NCBI GenBank assembly: GCA_945890865.1
Contig: CAMDDB010000002.1
Location: 186,001-250,000, forward strand
DNA from: Flavobacterium psychrophilum
Lineage (GTDB): Bacteria > Bacteroidota > Bacteroidia > Flavobacteriales > Flavobacteriaceae
Length of the DNA: 64,000 nucleotides
Direction of reading: 5' to 3'
In this document: positions 28,158 through 37,396 of the stretch, piece after piece
Position numbering within the stretch: position 1 is the stretch's first letter
Layout: each line of letters opens with the position of its first letter
Position numbers and translations under genes: made by a program
The notes under the pieces: generated by a model
The model's input: the letters and a program-made list of their open reading frames with translations, nothing else
What the model was told of the DNA's origin: nothing
The model's database searches: none

Positions 28158-29413
28158 TATTTTGACAGTGTTTCTAATTGGAAAATTTTTTCGATCCATT
28201 CAATGCTTTCATCGACCAGCGTTTCATCTTCTTTTAAATGATTTGCAAAATGATTGGTTATTTTTTGAATGATACGAGCGCTGATTAATTCGGCTTGTTC
28301 TTCATCAAAATTGGCTATTTTTTTGCGTTGTACATTGAGTTCTCCTTCTTTAATAGCATTTAATTTTGCTTTTAAGGCATGAATCGTGGGGGCAAATTTG
28401 CGTTGCTTGGTCCAAGCAATAAATTCGTCTTTAATTTCTTCAATTATTGCTTCTGCTGCAGGAATGTGTTTTTTTCTTTTTTCTAAAGTTTCGTCGGTCA
28501 TTTCTGCCAATTGATCCATATGCACTAATGACACCCCTTCGATATGGGTTACATTCTCGTGTACATTTTTTGGAATCGATAAATCAAGTATTAAAAGAGG
28601 TTTTTTGAGATTTAAAAGGGCCTTATCAATTGTAGGATTTTGAGCGCCAGTGGCCACCACGATAACATCTGCTTTTTGAAGTTCTACTTGTAATTCGGCA
28701 TACTCTTTTACAATTACATTTAGTTTTTTTGCAATTTTTTCTGCTTTATCTTTTGTTCTATTGATGAGTGTAATTTGTTCGTGTTTAGTGTGTTTTACTA
28801 AATTTTCACAGGTATTTCTTCCTATTTTCCCCGTTCCAAAAAGCAGAATGTTTTTTGAATTGATGTCGGGGACGTTTTTAAAGATGAATTGAACGGCAGC
28901 AAAAGCAACCGAAGTGGCTCCAGAAGAAATTTCAGTTTCGGTTTTTATTTTTTTACTGGCCTGAATGACGGCGTTGACCAGTCGCTCTAAAAAAGCATTT
29001 GCTAATTCATAATTTTTACTTTGAACGAATGCGCTTTTAAGCTGACTAATAATTTCAAAATCACCTAATATTTGACTGTCTAAACCGGTTCCAACTCGAA
29101 ACATATGTGATATAGCGTCATGATTTTTGTAAACAAAGGCAACTTTTTGAAAGTCTTCAACAGTGCCTTGACTGTTTTCACACAGCAATTTGATTAATTG
29201 AAAGGGATGTTGCGCAAAACCATAGATTTCCGTTCTATTACAGGTAGAAGTAACTACTAAACTTTCTAATCCATCTGCTTTTGCTTGATGCAATAGGCTG
29301 GTTTTTGCTTTTTCATCTAAACTAAATCTTCCTCTTGTTTCAGCATCCGCTTTTTTAAAGCTAAGGCCAACGGCATAAAATGTGGGATGTTTTGCAAACG
29401 ATTTGTTTTCCAT
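28157..29413 (-). CDS. hemA: Glutamyl-tRNA reductase
   Basis: First committed step of C5-pathway haem synthesis: reduces glutamyl-tRNA to glutamate semialdehyde. Active-site Cys in STCNRTEIYGF, SQILGDFEI, NADPH motif GTGKIGRNTCENL and a C-terminal helical dimerisation domain. 418 aa. Leads the hemACDEFB operon; the GSA aminotransferase HemL is not in this window. A minus-strand -7 box lies 30 nt upstream with a small palindrome at the predicted transcript start. Confidence 0.97.
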   Translation of the reverse strand: MENKSFAKHPTFYAVGLSFKKADAETRGRFSLDEKAKTSLLHQAKADGLESLVVTSTCNRTEIYGFAQHPFQLIKLLCENSQGTVEDFQKVAFVYKNHDAISHMFRVGTGLDSQILGDFEIISQLKSAFVQSKNYELANAFLERLVNAVIQASKKIKTETEISSGATSVAFAAVQFIFKNVPDINSKNILLFGTGKIGRNTCENLVKHTKHEQITLINRTKDKAEKIAKKLNVIVKEYAELQVELQKADVIVVATGAQNPTIDKALLNLKKPLLILDLSIPKNVHENVTHIEGVSLVHMDQLAEMTDETLEKRKKHIPAAEAIIEEIKDEFIAWTKQRKFAPTIHALKAKLNAIKEGELNVQRKKIANFDEEQAELISARIIQKITNHFANHLKEDETLVDESIEWIEKIFQLETLSK

Positions 29414-29422
29414 AGGGTGATT

Positions 29423-29450
29423 CTCTTTTCACAAAAGAGTTACAAAATTA
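29423..29450 (-). promoter_or_regulatory. hemA -7 box with palindrome at the predicted transcript start
   Basis: TAATTTTG (minus strand, 29450-29443) is an exact TAnnTTTG match. Immediately downstream CTCTTTT (29423-29429) and AAAAGAG (29433-29439) form a 7-bp dyad with a CAC centre, spanning the expected start point. It could be an operator or a leader hairpin. No -33 TTG at correct spacing. Confidence 0.4.
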
Positions 29451-29544
29451 TAGGTATAGCTACGATAAAAGTAACGCTAAAAGTACTTTTTGTGTCGCTG
29501 AAAGATATTTTCAATAAAATTTATTTTTTTATCGTTATTTCCTA

Positions 29545-29552
29545 TAAATTTG
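29545..29552 (+). promoter_or_regulatory. -7 element for the AraC-family regulator
   Basis: TAAATTTG matches TAnnTTTG exactly, 92 nt upstream of the regulator ATG and divergent from the hemA promoter. The -33 region is T-rich without a TTG. Confidence 0.4.
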
Positions 29553-29643
29553 TAGCTAATTAAGGCAATGTAAAAATTATTATATAGAACAATTCTAAAT
29601 AAAATACAAAACTATTTAAAGGGGAATCAAAAAAAACATCGCT

Positions 29644-30516
29644 ATGGGTTCACAAGAGGAGGTAAAAATTGAAAATGACTTTATATTGTTGCGGTTTCAA
29701 AATGAAACGGACCCTACGTATATTATTGAACGGCCTGTAAGTCAAGGTCTTATTCAATTTCATTTTGGAATTAAAGGAAAAGGGAAGTTCATTTTCAATC
29801 AAGGGGGCTATGCGTTGGATTTAAAGGAAGAAAAGGCATTATTGTTTTACAACCCCCAAAAAGAATTGCCATTACATCTAGAATTGGCTCCCAATACTTG
29901 GGTTATATCCGTCATTATTTCCATTAAAAAATTTCATGGGTTATTTTCTTCAGACGTAGAGCATGTCCCTTTTTTGAGTGATGAAAATAAAGATAAAAAA
30001 TATTATAAAGAGTCAGATATTAGTCCCTCCATGGCAATTGTGTTAAGTCAATTATTTCATTACAATTTAAATCCCTCCATTAAAAATTTATATTATAAGG
30101 GCAAGGCCTATGAATTGTTGAGTTTATTTTTTAACCGATCGGAAGACCCTAATGCCGAGCAATGCCCTTTTTTAATTGACGAAGAAAATGTACTAAAAAT
30201 TAAAAAAGCTAAAGAAATCATGATTGCGAATATGGCCGAACCTCCAAGATTAGAAGCACTTGCCGAGCAAGTAGGGCTGAGTTTAAAAAAATTAAAAATG
30301 GGCTTCAAACAAATTTATGGTGATACGGTTTTTGGATTCCTTTTTGATTACAAAATGGATTATGCCCGACAATTATTAGACAGTGGTTCCTATAATGTTA
30401 ATGAAGTTGGGTTAAAAATTGGCTACAGCACCGGAAGTCATTTTATTGCCGCTTTTAAGAAAAAATTTGGCACTACTCCCAAGAAATATTTGATGAACTT
30501 GAACACTAATGTCTAA
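29644..30516 (+). CDS. AraC-family transcriptional regulator beside the haem operon
   Basis: 290 aa. The N-terminal half is a cupin-like sensor region with no close signature. The C-terminal AraC HTH pair (about 190-288) has LEALAEQVGLSLKKLKMGFK and VGLKIGYSTGSHFIAAFKKKFG. It is divergent from hemA and 50 nt upstream of hemH on the plus strand. By position it may regulate haem or iron genes, resembling PchR-type regulators, but nothing in the sequence proves the ligand or target. Confidence 0.88.
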   Translation: MGSQEEVKIENDFILLRFQNETDPTYIIERPVSQGLIQFHFGIKGKGKFIFNQGGYALDLKEEKALLFYNPQKELPLHLELAPNTWVISVIISIKKFHGLFSSDVEHVPFLSDENKDKKYYKESDISPSMAIVLSQLFHYNLNPSIKNLYYKGKAYELLSLFFNRSEDPNAEQCPFLIDEENVLKIKKAKEIMIANMAEPPRLEALAEQVGLSLKKLKMGFKQIYGDTVFGFLFDYKMDYARQLLDSGSYNVNEVGLKIGYSTGSHFIAAFKKKFGTTPKKYLMNLNTNV

Positions 30517-30566
30517 AAAAGAGCATCCATTTTATATCGCCCATCATAAAAATAAATAAATTACAC

Positions 30567-31583
30567 ATGAAAGGAGTATTATTAGTAAATTTAGGTTCGC
30601 CTGAAAGTCCAACCGCAAAAGACGTAAAGCCCTATTTAGATGAATTTTTAATGGATAAATATGTCATTGACGTTCCATTTTTATTGCGCGCTTTATTAGT
30701 TAGAGGTATTATTTTACAAACCCGTCCGAAAAAATCGGCAGAGGCCTATGCCAGAATTTGGACCAGTGAAGGCTCCCCTTTAATTGTGATCTCCAAAAAA
30801 ATGCACCAGAAAGTCAAACAATTAGTTGATGTTCCGGTGGCTTTAGCCATGCGTTATGGCACCATGACCATTCAAAAAGGATTGCAAGAATTAAAAGATC
30901 AAGGTGTAACCGAAGTGATGTTGTTGCCCTTGTATCCGCAACATGCCATGGCTTCAACCACAACCATTTTAGTGCTGGCAGAAGAGCTTCGCGCCAAGCA
31001 TTTTCCAAATATGAAATTTACTACGGTTCCTGCGTTTTATAACAAACCTGATTACATTGAAGCGTTATCCAATTCGATCAAAAAACATTTGGAAGGTTTT
31101 GAATATGATCATTTATTGTTTTCGTATCACGGCATTCCAAATCGGCATATCCGTAAAACCGATGTAACTAAATCGCATTGTAAAATAGATGGATCTTGCT
31201 GTAACACGCCTTCACCAGCGCACGAATTTTGTTACCGCCATCAATGTTATGAAACAACCAAACAAGTGGTACAATTATTAGGCATTCCGGAAGAAAAATA
31301 CAGTCAAACATTTCAATCGCGTTTAGCAGGAGATAAATGGTTAACGCCTTACACTGATGTTGAAATCAACAAAATGCCCGAACAAGGCATTAAAAAATTA
31401 GCCGTTGTAACTCCCGCTTTTGTATCCGATTGTTTAGAAACATTGGAAGAAATTGCCATGGAAGCTAACGAGCAGTTTTTACATCACGGGGGCGAAGAAT
31501 TTATGGCCGTTCCGTGTTTGAATGATGAAGACGAATGGTGTGGTGTGGTGGCCAATTGGATTGAGGATTTTAAGAAAAAGTAA
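30567..31583 (+). CDS. hemH: Ferrochelatase
   Basis: Inserts Fe(II) into protoporphyrin IX (or coproporphyrin). The N-terminus MKGVLLVNLGSPESP is family-typical. Catalytic His is in LLFSYHGIPNRH, and PAFVSDCLETLEEI carries the conserved Glu. HKIDGSCCNTP-like Cys positions (CKIDGSCCN) may hold an Fe-S or metal site as in some ferrochelatases. 338 aa. Followed 31 nt later by hemJ. Confidence 0.97.
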   Translation: MKGVLLVNLGSPESPTAKDVKPYLDEFLMDKYVIDVPFLLRALLVRGIILQTRPKKSAEAYARIWTSEGSPLIVISKKMHQKVKQLVDVPVALAMRYGTMTIQKGLQELKDQGVTEVMLLPLYPQHAMASTTTILVLAEELRAKHFPNMKFTTVPAFYNKPDYIEALSNSIKKHLEGFEYDHLLFSYHGIPNRHIRKTDVTKSHCKIDGSCCNTPSPAHEFCYRHQCYETTKQVVQLLGIPEEKYSQTFQSRLAGDKWLTPYTDVEINKMPEQGIKKLAVVTPAFVSDCLETLEEIAMEANEQFLHHGGEEFMAVPCLNDEDEWCGVVANWIEDFKKK

Positions 31584-31614
31584 AGAGAAAAGAACAAAGA
31601 GAAATGACTTTTAA

Positions 31615-32154
31615 ATGGAATTCTACAACTACATAAAATCACTGCATTTAATCTTTGTAATCACCTGGTTTGCTGGGTTGTTTTACATTGTTCGGCTGTT
31701 TGTTTATCAAATAGAAGCGAATGATAAACCCTCGCCAGATAAAGAAATTTTACAAAAGCAGTACAAAATAATGACCTATCGTTTGTGGTACATTATTACC
31801 TGGCCAAGTGCAGTTTTAGCCACAATTTTTGCGCTTTTATTATTGCATTTGAACCCTGGTTTTTTAGAAATGCCATGGATGCGAGTAAAATTAGTTTTCG
31901 TGTTTTTGTTATTTGTATATCATTTTAAATGTCAAAAAATATATACAGAATTACAAAATGACACTGTAAAATACACCTCAAACTTTATGCGTTTATGGAA
32001 CGAAGGCGCCACAATTATTCTTTTTGCAGTTGTTTTTTTAGTACTTTTAAAAAATGCAATCAATTGGATTTTTGGGGTTATTGGTATAATTGTTTTTTCA
32101 ATAGTGATCATGCTAGGCTTTAAACTATACAAAAGAATAAGAGAAAAGCAATAG
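31615..32154 (+). CDS. hemJ: Protoporphyrinogen IX oxidase HemJ
   Basis: Integral membrane enzyme (UPF0093/CopD-like) oxidising protoporphyrinogen IX, used where HemG/HemY are absent. Four to five TM helices. The essential His is in KSLHLIFVITWFAG (His11), followed by FYIVRLFVY, and a basic conserved region MPWMRVKL. 179 aa. Its place directly after hemH completes the late steps of the haem pathway here. Confidence 0.9.
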   Translation: MEFYNYIKSLHLIFVITWFAGLFYIVRLFVYQIEANDKPSPDKEILQKQYKIMTYRLWYIITWPSAVLATIFALLLLHLNPGFLEMPWMRVKLVFVFLLFVYHFKCQKIYTELQNDTVKYTSNFMRLWNEGATIILFAVVFLVLLKNAINWIFGVIGIIVFSIVIMLGFKLYKRIREKQ

Positions 32155-32176
32155 CAAATAGGCATAAACACAAACT

Positions 32177-33646
32177 ATGGATAGAATTTTTAATTTAAAA
32201 AATCTTTCACTACGCGTAAGAATATTTCTATCCATGATATTCTTAACACTCATTGCGTCGGTACTGATTGCTACAGTATCCATTTATCAATTTCGAAAAG
32301 AAGCTAGAGAATACCATCAAGATCGATTAGAGCGCAAAGAAACGGCCATTGCCGAACACATTAATTATGTGTTGCAAACCACAACCTATCCCTTAACAAC
32401 AGAAAATGTTCCATTAATTTTTAAAGAGAAAATCTTTGAATTGGCCGACATTCACAGTATGGAAATCAATATTTTTGATTTAAAAGGGAACTTATTAATT
32501 TCTTCCAAAGCCATTTTCAAAATTGATAAAGACAAACCCAAAATAAACGAAGCCACACTAAAAATTTTACAGGCTTCTTTAGAAAAAAGATATGTTGAAT
32601 TTTCAACCATTGACGACCAGCCCTTTCGATCATCATTTACTTACTTGAAAGACACAAAATTTAAACCCTTAGGCATATTAAATTTACCCTATGAAGAAGA
32701 TAGGGCGTTTTACAACAAAGAAGTGCAAAACTTCCTCATTCGCTTCGGACAGGTGTATGCTTTTATGTTTTTAATTTCTATAGTATTATCTTATTTTTTA
32801 TCCAGTTATATTACCAAGTCACTAAAGATTATTAGTGATAAAATGCAAGAAACCCAATTGAATCAACGCAATGAAAAAATTGTTTTAGAGGACGGAAGTA
32901 AAGAAATCAATTTACTGATCAAATCGTATAACAATATGGTCGATAAATTAGAAGAGAGTGCCACCATATTAGCGCAAAGTGAGCGAGAACAAGCTTGGCG
33001 CGAAATGGCCAAACAAGTGGCACATGAAATAAAAAACCCGTTAACTCCAATGCGATTAACGGTGCAAAATTTTCAACGTAAATTTGAAGCAAGCGACCCC
33101 AATATCACTAAAAAACTAGCCGATTATACCCAAACTATTTTGCAACAAATCGATACTATGAGTTCGGTAGCTAATGCTTTTTCTAACTTTGCGACCATGC
33201 CGGCCCAACAGAATGAAACGCTAAATGTGGTTCAGGTAGTGCAAATGACTTTGGAAATTTTTAACGAAGATTACATTACATTTTCGGCCATTGAAGAGGA
33301 AATTATTGCAACGTTAGATCGAACCCAATTAATAAGAGTAGTTACCAATTTGTTAAAAAATGCTATTCAATCCCTGCCTGAAGAACAGGAAGATAAAAAG
33401 GTTTTTGTAACCGTTTTTAGAGAAGATCATCAAGTAAAAATTGCCGTAAAAGATAATGGTAAAGGGATATCTGAAGAAAATGCAGCTCGAATTTTTGAAC
33501 CAAAATTTACTACAAAGTCTAGCGGAATGGGACTTGGATTGGCAATTATTAAAAATATTATTGAAAATTACAACGGAACGATTACTTTTGATACAGCATT
33601 AAACCAAGGAACAGAATTTCTAGTTTCTTTTCCTATTAATAAATAA
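32177..33646 (+). CDS. Sensor histidine kinase, NtrY-like
   Basis: 489 aa membrane kinase: TM1 about 13-35, extracytoplasmic region about 36-185, TM2, HAMP-like linker, then HisKA with AWREMAKQVAHEIKNPLTPMRLTVQ and HATPase motifs NLLKNAIQSLP, DNGKGIS and GMGLGLAIIKNII. The LTPMRLTVQ form is typical of NtrY-type kinases. No response regulator adjoins. It follows hemJ by 22 nt, so cotranscription is possible, but a functional link to haem is not shown. Confidence 0.87.
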   Translation: MDRIFNLKNLSLRVRIFLSMIFLTLIASVLIATVSIYQFRKEAREYHQDRLERKETAIAEHINYVLQTTTYPLTTENVPLIFKEKIFELADIHSMEINIFDLKGNLLISSKAIFKIDKDKPKINEATLKILQASLEKRYVEFSTIDDQPFRSSFTYLKDTKFKPLGILNLPYEEDRAFYNKEVQNFLIRFGQVYAFMFLISIVLSYFLSSYITKSLKIISDKMQETQLNQRNEKIVLEDGSKEINLLIKSYNNMVDKLEESATILAQSEREQAWREMAKQVAHEIKNPLTPMRLTVQNFQRKFEASDPNITKKLADYTQTILQQIDTMSSVANAFSNFATMPAQQNETLNVVQVVQMTLEIFNEDYITFSAIEEEIIATLDRTQLIRVVTNLLKNAIQSLPEEQEDKKVFVTVFREDHQVKIAVKDNGKGISEENAARIFEPKFTTKSSGMGLGLAIIKNIIENYNGTITFDTALNQGTEFLVSFPINK

Positions 33647-33658
33647 TTAAACTATTCA

Positions 33659-34435
33659 ATGGAACATATTTTAATTGAAAAACACGAGCAAATTGCGGTG
33701 ATTACCATTAATCGCCCTACAAAATTAAACGCGTTAAATAAAGAAACGATCCAAGAGCTGCACGAAGCATTTGCGGAGTTAAACAAAGAGCAAACTGTAA
33801 AAGCCATCATCATTGTAGGGAGCGGAGAAAAAGCATTTGTAGCGGGAGCCGATATTTCAGAATTTGCTAATTTTTCAATTGCAGAAGGACAACAATTAGC
33901 TGCAGAAGGGCAAGCGTTGCTGTTTGATTTTGTACAAAATTTAAGCACACCTGTAATTGCAGCGGTGAACGGCTTTGCGTTAGGCGGAGGATTAGAACTG
34001 GCTATGGCGTGTCATTTTAGAATTGCTTCTACCAATGCAAAAATGGGATTGCCCGAAGTAACTTTAGGCGTTATTCCTGGTTATGGAGGAACGCAGCGAT
34101 TAGCTCAATTAATAGGGAAAGGGCGCGCCATGGAATTAATCATGACCGCCGGAATGATAGATGCGGCAACCGCTCACCAGTATGGATTGGTTAATCATGT
34201 GGTTACACAAGAAGAATTGTTAGAATTTGCTAAAGGCATTGCTACAAAAATTGCTGCCAATTCCAGTGTTGCGATTGCCAAAGCCATACAAGCGATTAAT
34301 GCTAATTTTGAAGAGGGGACTAACGGATATAGTGTAGAAATTCAAAATTTTGGGGCCTGTTTTGGAACCGAAGATTTTAAAGAGGGAACGACTGCCTTTT
34401 TAGAAAAAAGAAAAGCTGTTTTTCCAGGAAAATAA
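33659..34435 (+). CDS. Enoyl-CoA hydratase/isomerase family protein
   Basis: Crotonase-fold enzyme, 258 aa. Oxyanion-hole segments KAFVAGADISEF and NGFALGGGLELAMACHFRIAS, with catalytic Glu candidates in GLPEVTLGVIPGYGGTQRL, typical of short-chain enoyl-CoA hydratases. Probable role in fatty-acid or amino-acid beta-oxidation; chain-length unknown. 12 nt downstream of the kinase gene. Confidence 0.92.
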   Translation: MEHILIEKHEQIAVITINRPTKLNALNKETIQELHEAFAELNKEQTVKAIIIVGSGEKAFVAGADISEFANFSIAEGQQLAAEGQALLFDFVQNLSTPVIAAVNGFALGGGLELAMACHFRIASTNAKMGLPEVTLGVIPGYGGTQRLAQLIGKGRAMELIMTAGMIDAATAHQYGLVNHVVTQEELLEFAKGIATKIAANSSVAIAKAIQAINANFEEGTNGYSVEIQNFGACFGTEDFKEGTTAFLEKRKAVFPGK

Positions 34436-34445
34436 TAAAGAAGTA

Positions 34446-35090
34446 TTAGACTTCACCTTCCCATTCTGCGTAAAATTGGGCTAAAAAATGCACCATGAAA
34501 TCATGTCGTTTTAAAGCTATTTTTTTTCCAGTTTCGGTGTTCATTTTATCTTTTAGCAGCAATAATTTTTCATAAAAATGATTGAGTGTTGGCGCTTCAT
34601 TTTTTTTATACTCTTCTTTTGTTTGGCAAAGATTGGGTTGTATTTCTGGATCATAAAGGGCTCTGTTTTTGAAGCCCCCATAATTGAATGTTCGGGCAAT
34701 ACCGATGGCGCCAATAGCATCCAAACGATCGGCATCTTGAACAATGTGCAGTTCTATGGAATCAAAGCTTCGTTCAAAATTTCCTCCCTTGAAGGAGATG
34801 TTTTCAATAATTGAAATGACATGGTCAATAGTTGCTGGCGACACATTTTTTGAATCTAAAAAAGCACGAGCTATTTTTGGCCCAATGGTTTCATCGCCGT
34901 CATGAAATTTTGAGTCGGCAATATCGTGTAATAACGCGGCTAATTTTACAACGTCTAGTTCGCAATCTTCTTCTGATGCAATTAACAGGGCGTTTTTATA
35001 TACGCGTTCTATATGAAACCAATCATGCCCTCCTTCGGCATTTTTCAGCTGGTCTTTTACGAATTGGATAGTGTGCTCTATTAATGCCAT
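34446..35090 (-). CDS. HD-domain phosphohydrolase
   Basis: 214 aa. The metal-binding HD core is visible as HDWFHIERVYKNA, LLHDIADSKFHDGDE and QDADRLDAIGAIGIAR. Similar stand-alone HD proteins (YedJ/YpgQ type) hydrolyse nucleotides; the substrate here is not known. Stop lies 10 nt from the convergent enoyl-CoA hydratase end, with no clear terminator hairpin. Confidence 0.85.
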   Translation of the reverse strand: MALIEHTIQFVKDQLKNAEGGHDWFHIERVYKNALLIASEEDCELDVVKLAALLHDIADSKFHDGDETIGPKIARAFLDSKNVSPATIDHVISIIENISFKGGNFERSFDSIELHIVQDADRLDAIGAIGIARTFNYGGFKNRALYDPEIQPNLCQTKEEYKKNEAPTLNHFYEKLLLLKDKMNTETGKKIALKRHDFMVHFLAQFYAEWEGEV

Positions 35091-35153
35091 ACGCTGTAAG
35101 TTAAAAATCCTCTCTTTTCAGAAAGGATTAATAATGATGTTCTATTTTTTCAA

Positions 35154-36146
35154 TTATTTTACTAAGGATGGTTCAATCCATTTGAAAACGTGCCCAGTTT
35201 CAGGAATTACCAAACGTTCTGAAATTTTGATCATTCTTGAGGGTAATTTCATTAAGAAATCTCGTGCCTTTTCAGCTTCATCCGTTAAGCCCGATATTTT
35301 GTCAATTTCCCACTTGTCTATCAATTTTTGCATGATATCTACATAATCAGCGGCAGTGTATACTCCGATACGTTGCGCAGCATCAGAGAAATGTTCAAAA
35401 GCGGTACTTATTTTTTGGCCCGATTCTCTAAGGTAATGTGCTGGCATTGTGATTTTATTTTTCATCATGTATTGAAAGGCCAACATCATTTCGCTTGGAT
35501 CTATTTTGAAAATTTGATCGACAAATTCGCTATAGGCTAGGTGATGGCGCATTTCGTCTCCTGCAATTAGATTACATATTTTGTGTAATTTTCGGTCCCC
35601 ATAATTTTTTGCAATTTGGGCCACTCTGTTGTGAGAGACATATGTAGCCAATTCTTGAAAACTAGTATATACAAAATTCTTATACGGATCGTTAGTTGTT
35701 CCAATATCAAAACCATCCTTAATAAGATGTTGTGTTGTGATTTCAACTTCTTTCATGTTTACTCTGCCCGATAAATACAAATACTTATTCAACAGGTCGC
35801 CGTGTCGGTTTTCTTCACTAGTCCATTGACGTATCCATCGGCTCCATCCATTTTCATTATTTTCTTGATCGATCCCGTCTATATTCATTAGCCAAGATTC
35901 ATAGGTTGGAAGAGCTTCTTCGGTTATGGTATCGCCCACTAAAGTTACCCAAAAATCATAAGGTAAATCCTTAGCAATTTCTTGTAATTCTTTTATTTCT
36001 TCAAAAAAAGTTTCCGTTTGAGAATTAGGAAGCAAATCTGTAGGTTGCCAAATTTTTTCAACTGGAATTAAAAATTCATCGACAAAGGTGTCGATTTTTT
36101 TTTCTAAAAATTGCATCACTTCTAGACGTACGTTTTGTGTAGACAT
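35154..36146 (-). CDS. Acyl-ACP desaturase
   Basis: Soluble diiron fatty-acid desaturase, 330 aa. Diiron ligand motifs EENRHGD and DEMRHH are spaced as in plant-type stearoyl-ACP delta-9 desaturases. It introduces a double bond into acyl-ACP to tune membrane fluidity. It follows the acyltransferase gene by a single base, so unsaturated acyl chains are made and used by one operon. Confidence 0.93.
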   Translation of the reverse strand: MSTQNVRLEVMQFLEKKIDTFVDEFLIPVEKIWQPTDLLPNSQTETFFEEIKELQEIAKDLPYDFWVTLVGDTITEEALPTYESWLMNIDGIDQENNENGWSRWIRQWTSEENRHGDLLNKYLYLSGRVNMKEVEITTQHLIKDGFDIGTTNDPYKNFVYTSFQELATYVSHNRVAQIAKNYGDRKLHKICNLIAGDEMRHHLAYSEFVDQIFKIDPSEMMLAFQYMMKNKITMPAHYLRESGQKISTAFEHFSDAAQRIGVYTAADYVDIMQKLIDKWEIDKISGLTDEAEKARDFLMKLPSRMIKISERLVIPETGHVFKWIEPSLVK

Positions 36147-36147
36147 A

Positions 36148-36885
36148 TTATGGTTTTAGTATCGCATTAGTAATTACAGCTTCTGTTTTTTCAAAAATTT
36201 CTTCAAATGAAAAGTCAGAGCCTTTTAAGGCAGGGTGTATTTCAAAATGTAAGTTACTTCCGAGTCCCATGGGAAAGTCTCCGTATTTGGACATTTTCCA
36301 TGAATTGTTTATGGTTATCGGCAAGAAATAAGCGTCAGGAGCAAATTTATAAAGCATTTTCAAGCCGCTCGACGCAAAAGGCCTAGGCAACCCATTTTTG
36401 CTTCGGGTGCCTTCAGGGAATATAACTACCGCATAGTTATTTGAATTGATTAATTCCGCTACTTTTTTTATTTCTGGCAAGGCTTGTTTTGGATCTTTTC
36501 GATCAATTAAGGCAGAACCTCCACGTCTTAAATTATAAGAAACACTCGGGATTCCTTTTCCCAATTCAATTTTACTGATAAATTTTGGATGCGTTTTTCT
36601 CAAGAACCAAATGATGGTTGTGATATCATGTAAGCTTTGGTGATTGGCCACAATAATTAACGGTTGGTTATCGGGAATGTTTTCCATTCCTTTTATATGA
36701 AATGTGGCGCCTAAAATATGGGCAGTTCGCACGAGAAACCAATTCAAATAGGCAACACAGATTCGATGCGCGTTGTAACCAAAAAAGGTAAAACAAACCC
36801 ATTGAATCGGATGAAAAAGCACCAACCAAAGTAAAAAAAAGAAGTAATATACTATAGAGAGTGGATAGGATACTAATTTTTCCAT
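36148..36885 (-). CDS. 1-acyl-sn-glycerol-3-phosphate acyltransferase (second copy)
   Basis: PlsC-family membrane enzyme of 245 aa with N-terminal hydrophobic helix, HX4D motif NHQSLHD and FPEGTRSKNG. Different from the copy at 1090-1824, which has NHTSMAD and FPEGG. Cotranscription with the acyl-ACP desaturase suggests use of unsaturated acyl groups at sn-2. Confidence 0.9.
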   Translation of the reverse strand: MEKLVSYPLSIVYYFFFLLWLVLFHPIQWVCFTFFGYNAHRICVAYLNWFLVRTAHILGATFHIKGMENIPDNQPLIIVANHQSLHDITTIIWFLRKTHPKFISKIELGKGIPSVSYNLRRGGSALIDRKDPKQALPEIKKVAELINSNNYAVVIFPEGTRSKNGLPRPFASSGLKMLYKFAPDAYFLPITINNSWKMSKYGDFPMGLGSNLHFEIHPALKGSDFSFEEIFEKTEAVITNAILKP

Positions 36886-36924
36886 TTCAAATGAATTTTG
36901 ACAAAAGTAAGTTATAAAAATAAA

Positions 36925-36950
36925 AAAACCACCAATTTGATGGCGGTTTT
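36925..36950 (-). terminator. Terminator of the small Cys-rich protein gene
   Basis: Arms 36925-36934 and 36941-36950. Read as minus-strand RNA the central mismatch becomes a G-U pair, giving a 10-bp stem followed by seven U. It lies between the Cys-rich gene and the acyltransferase. Confidence 0.75.
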
Positions 36951-37000
36951 ATTGTATGCTAGCATAGTATTATGTCAAAAACCCAGCTACTTAAGTAAAG

Positions 37001-37381
37001 TTAATTGATTATGGTGCAAACACCATTAACACAGCCTACGGTATTTGGCGGACCTACAAGCATGCAATCAGAAGAGGCTCCTGATTCTATATTGTATTGT
37101 TGGTCCATTTCATAATAATCATTTACCATGGTTTCCAAAACGGCTTGGTCAACCGTATTAGGATAAACCAAATATTCTCTAGGGCCCCCACACGGTTTTG
37201 CTCCAAATGCTATATAGAGACATCCCGTTGCATTGGCACACGAAAAGCTTTGGATATAGTTTACTATTTCTTGCTTTTTCTCGGCTAATAATTCAGGTGT
37301 TGTTCTCGTATTTTCGTTGTCATCACATTGAAAACTGGGCAGTAACACAAATAAAATTAAAATTCGAACCAAATGTTTCAT
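37001..37381 (-). CDS. Small Cys-rich exported protein of unknown function
   Basis: Not assigned to a known family. 126 aa from ATG 37381 (a TTG two codons earlier opens the frame). Hydrophobic leader ending LPSFQC. Cys19 followed by acidic DDNE suggests a lipoprotein, but Gln at -1 is unusual for a lipobox. Six further Cys (48, 54, 64, 106, 117, 122) could form three disulfides. The middle has AFGAKPCGGPREYLVYP. Located downstream of bacilliredoxin with its own terminator; the 15-nt gap suggests cotranscription. Confidence 0.7.
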   Translation of the reverse strand: MKHLVRILILFVLLPSFQCDDNENTRTTPELLAEKKQEIVNYIQSFSCANATGCLYIAFGAKPCGGPREYLVYPNTVDQAVLETMVNDYYEMDQQYNIESGASSDCMLVGPPNTVGCVNGVCTIIN

Positions 37382-37396
37382 GATCAAAAGTATATG

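Noticed and set aside
29414..29643. Riboswitch or attenuator before hemA
   Set aside because: Only a 7-bp palindrome was found; no conserved riboswitch core or leader peptide was visible.
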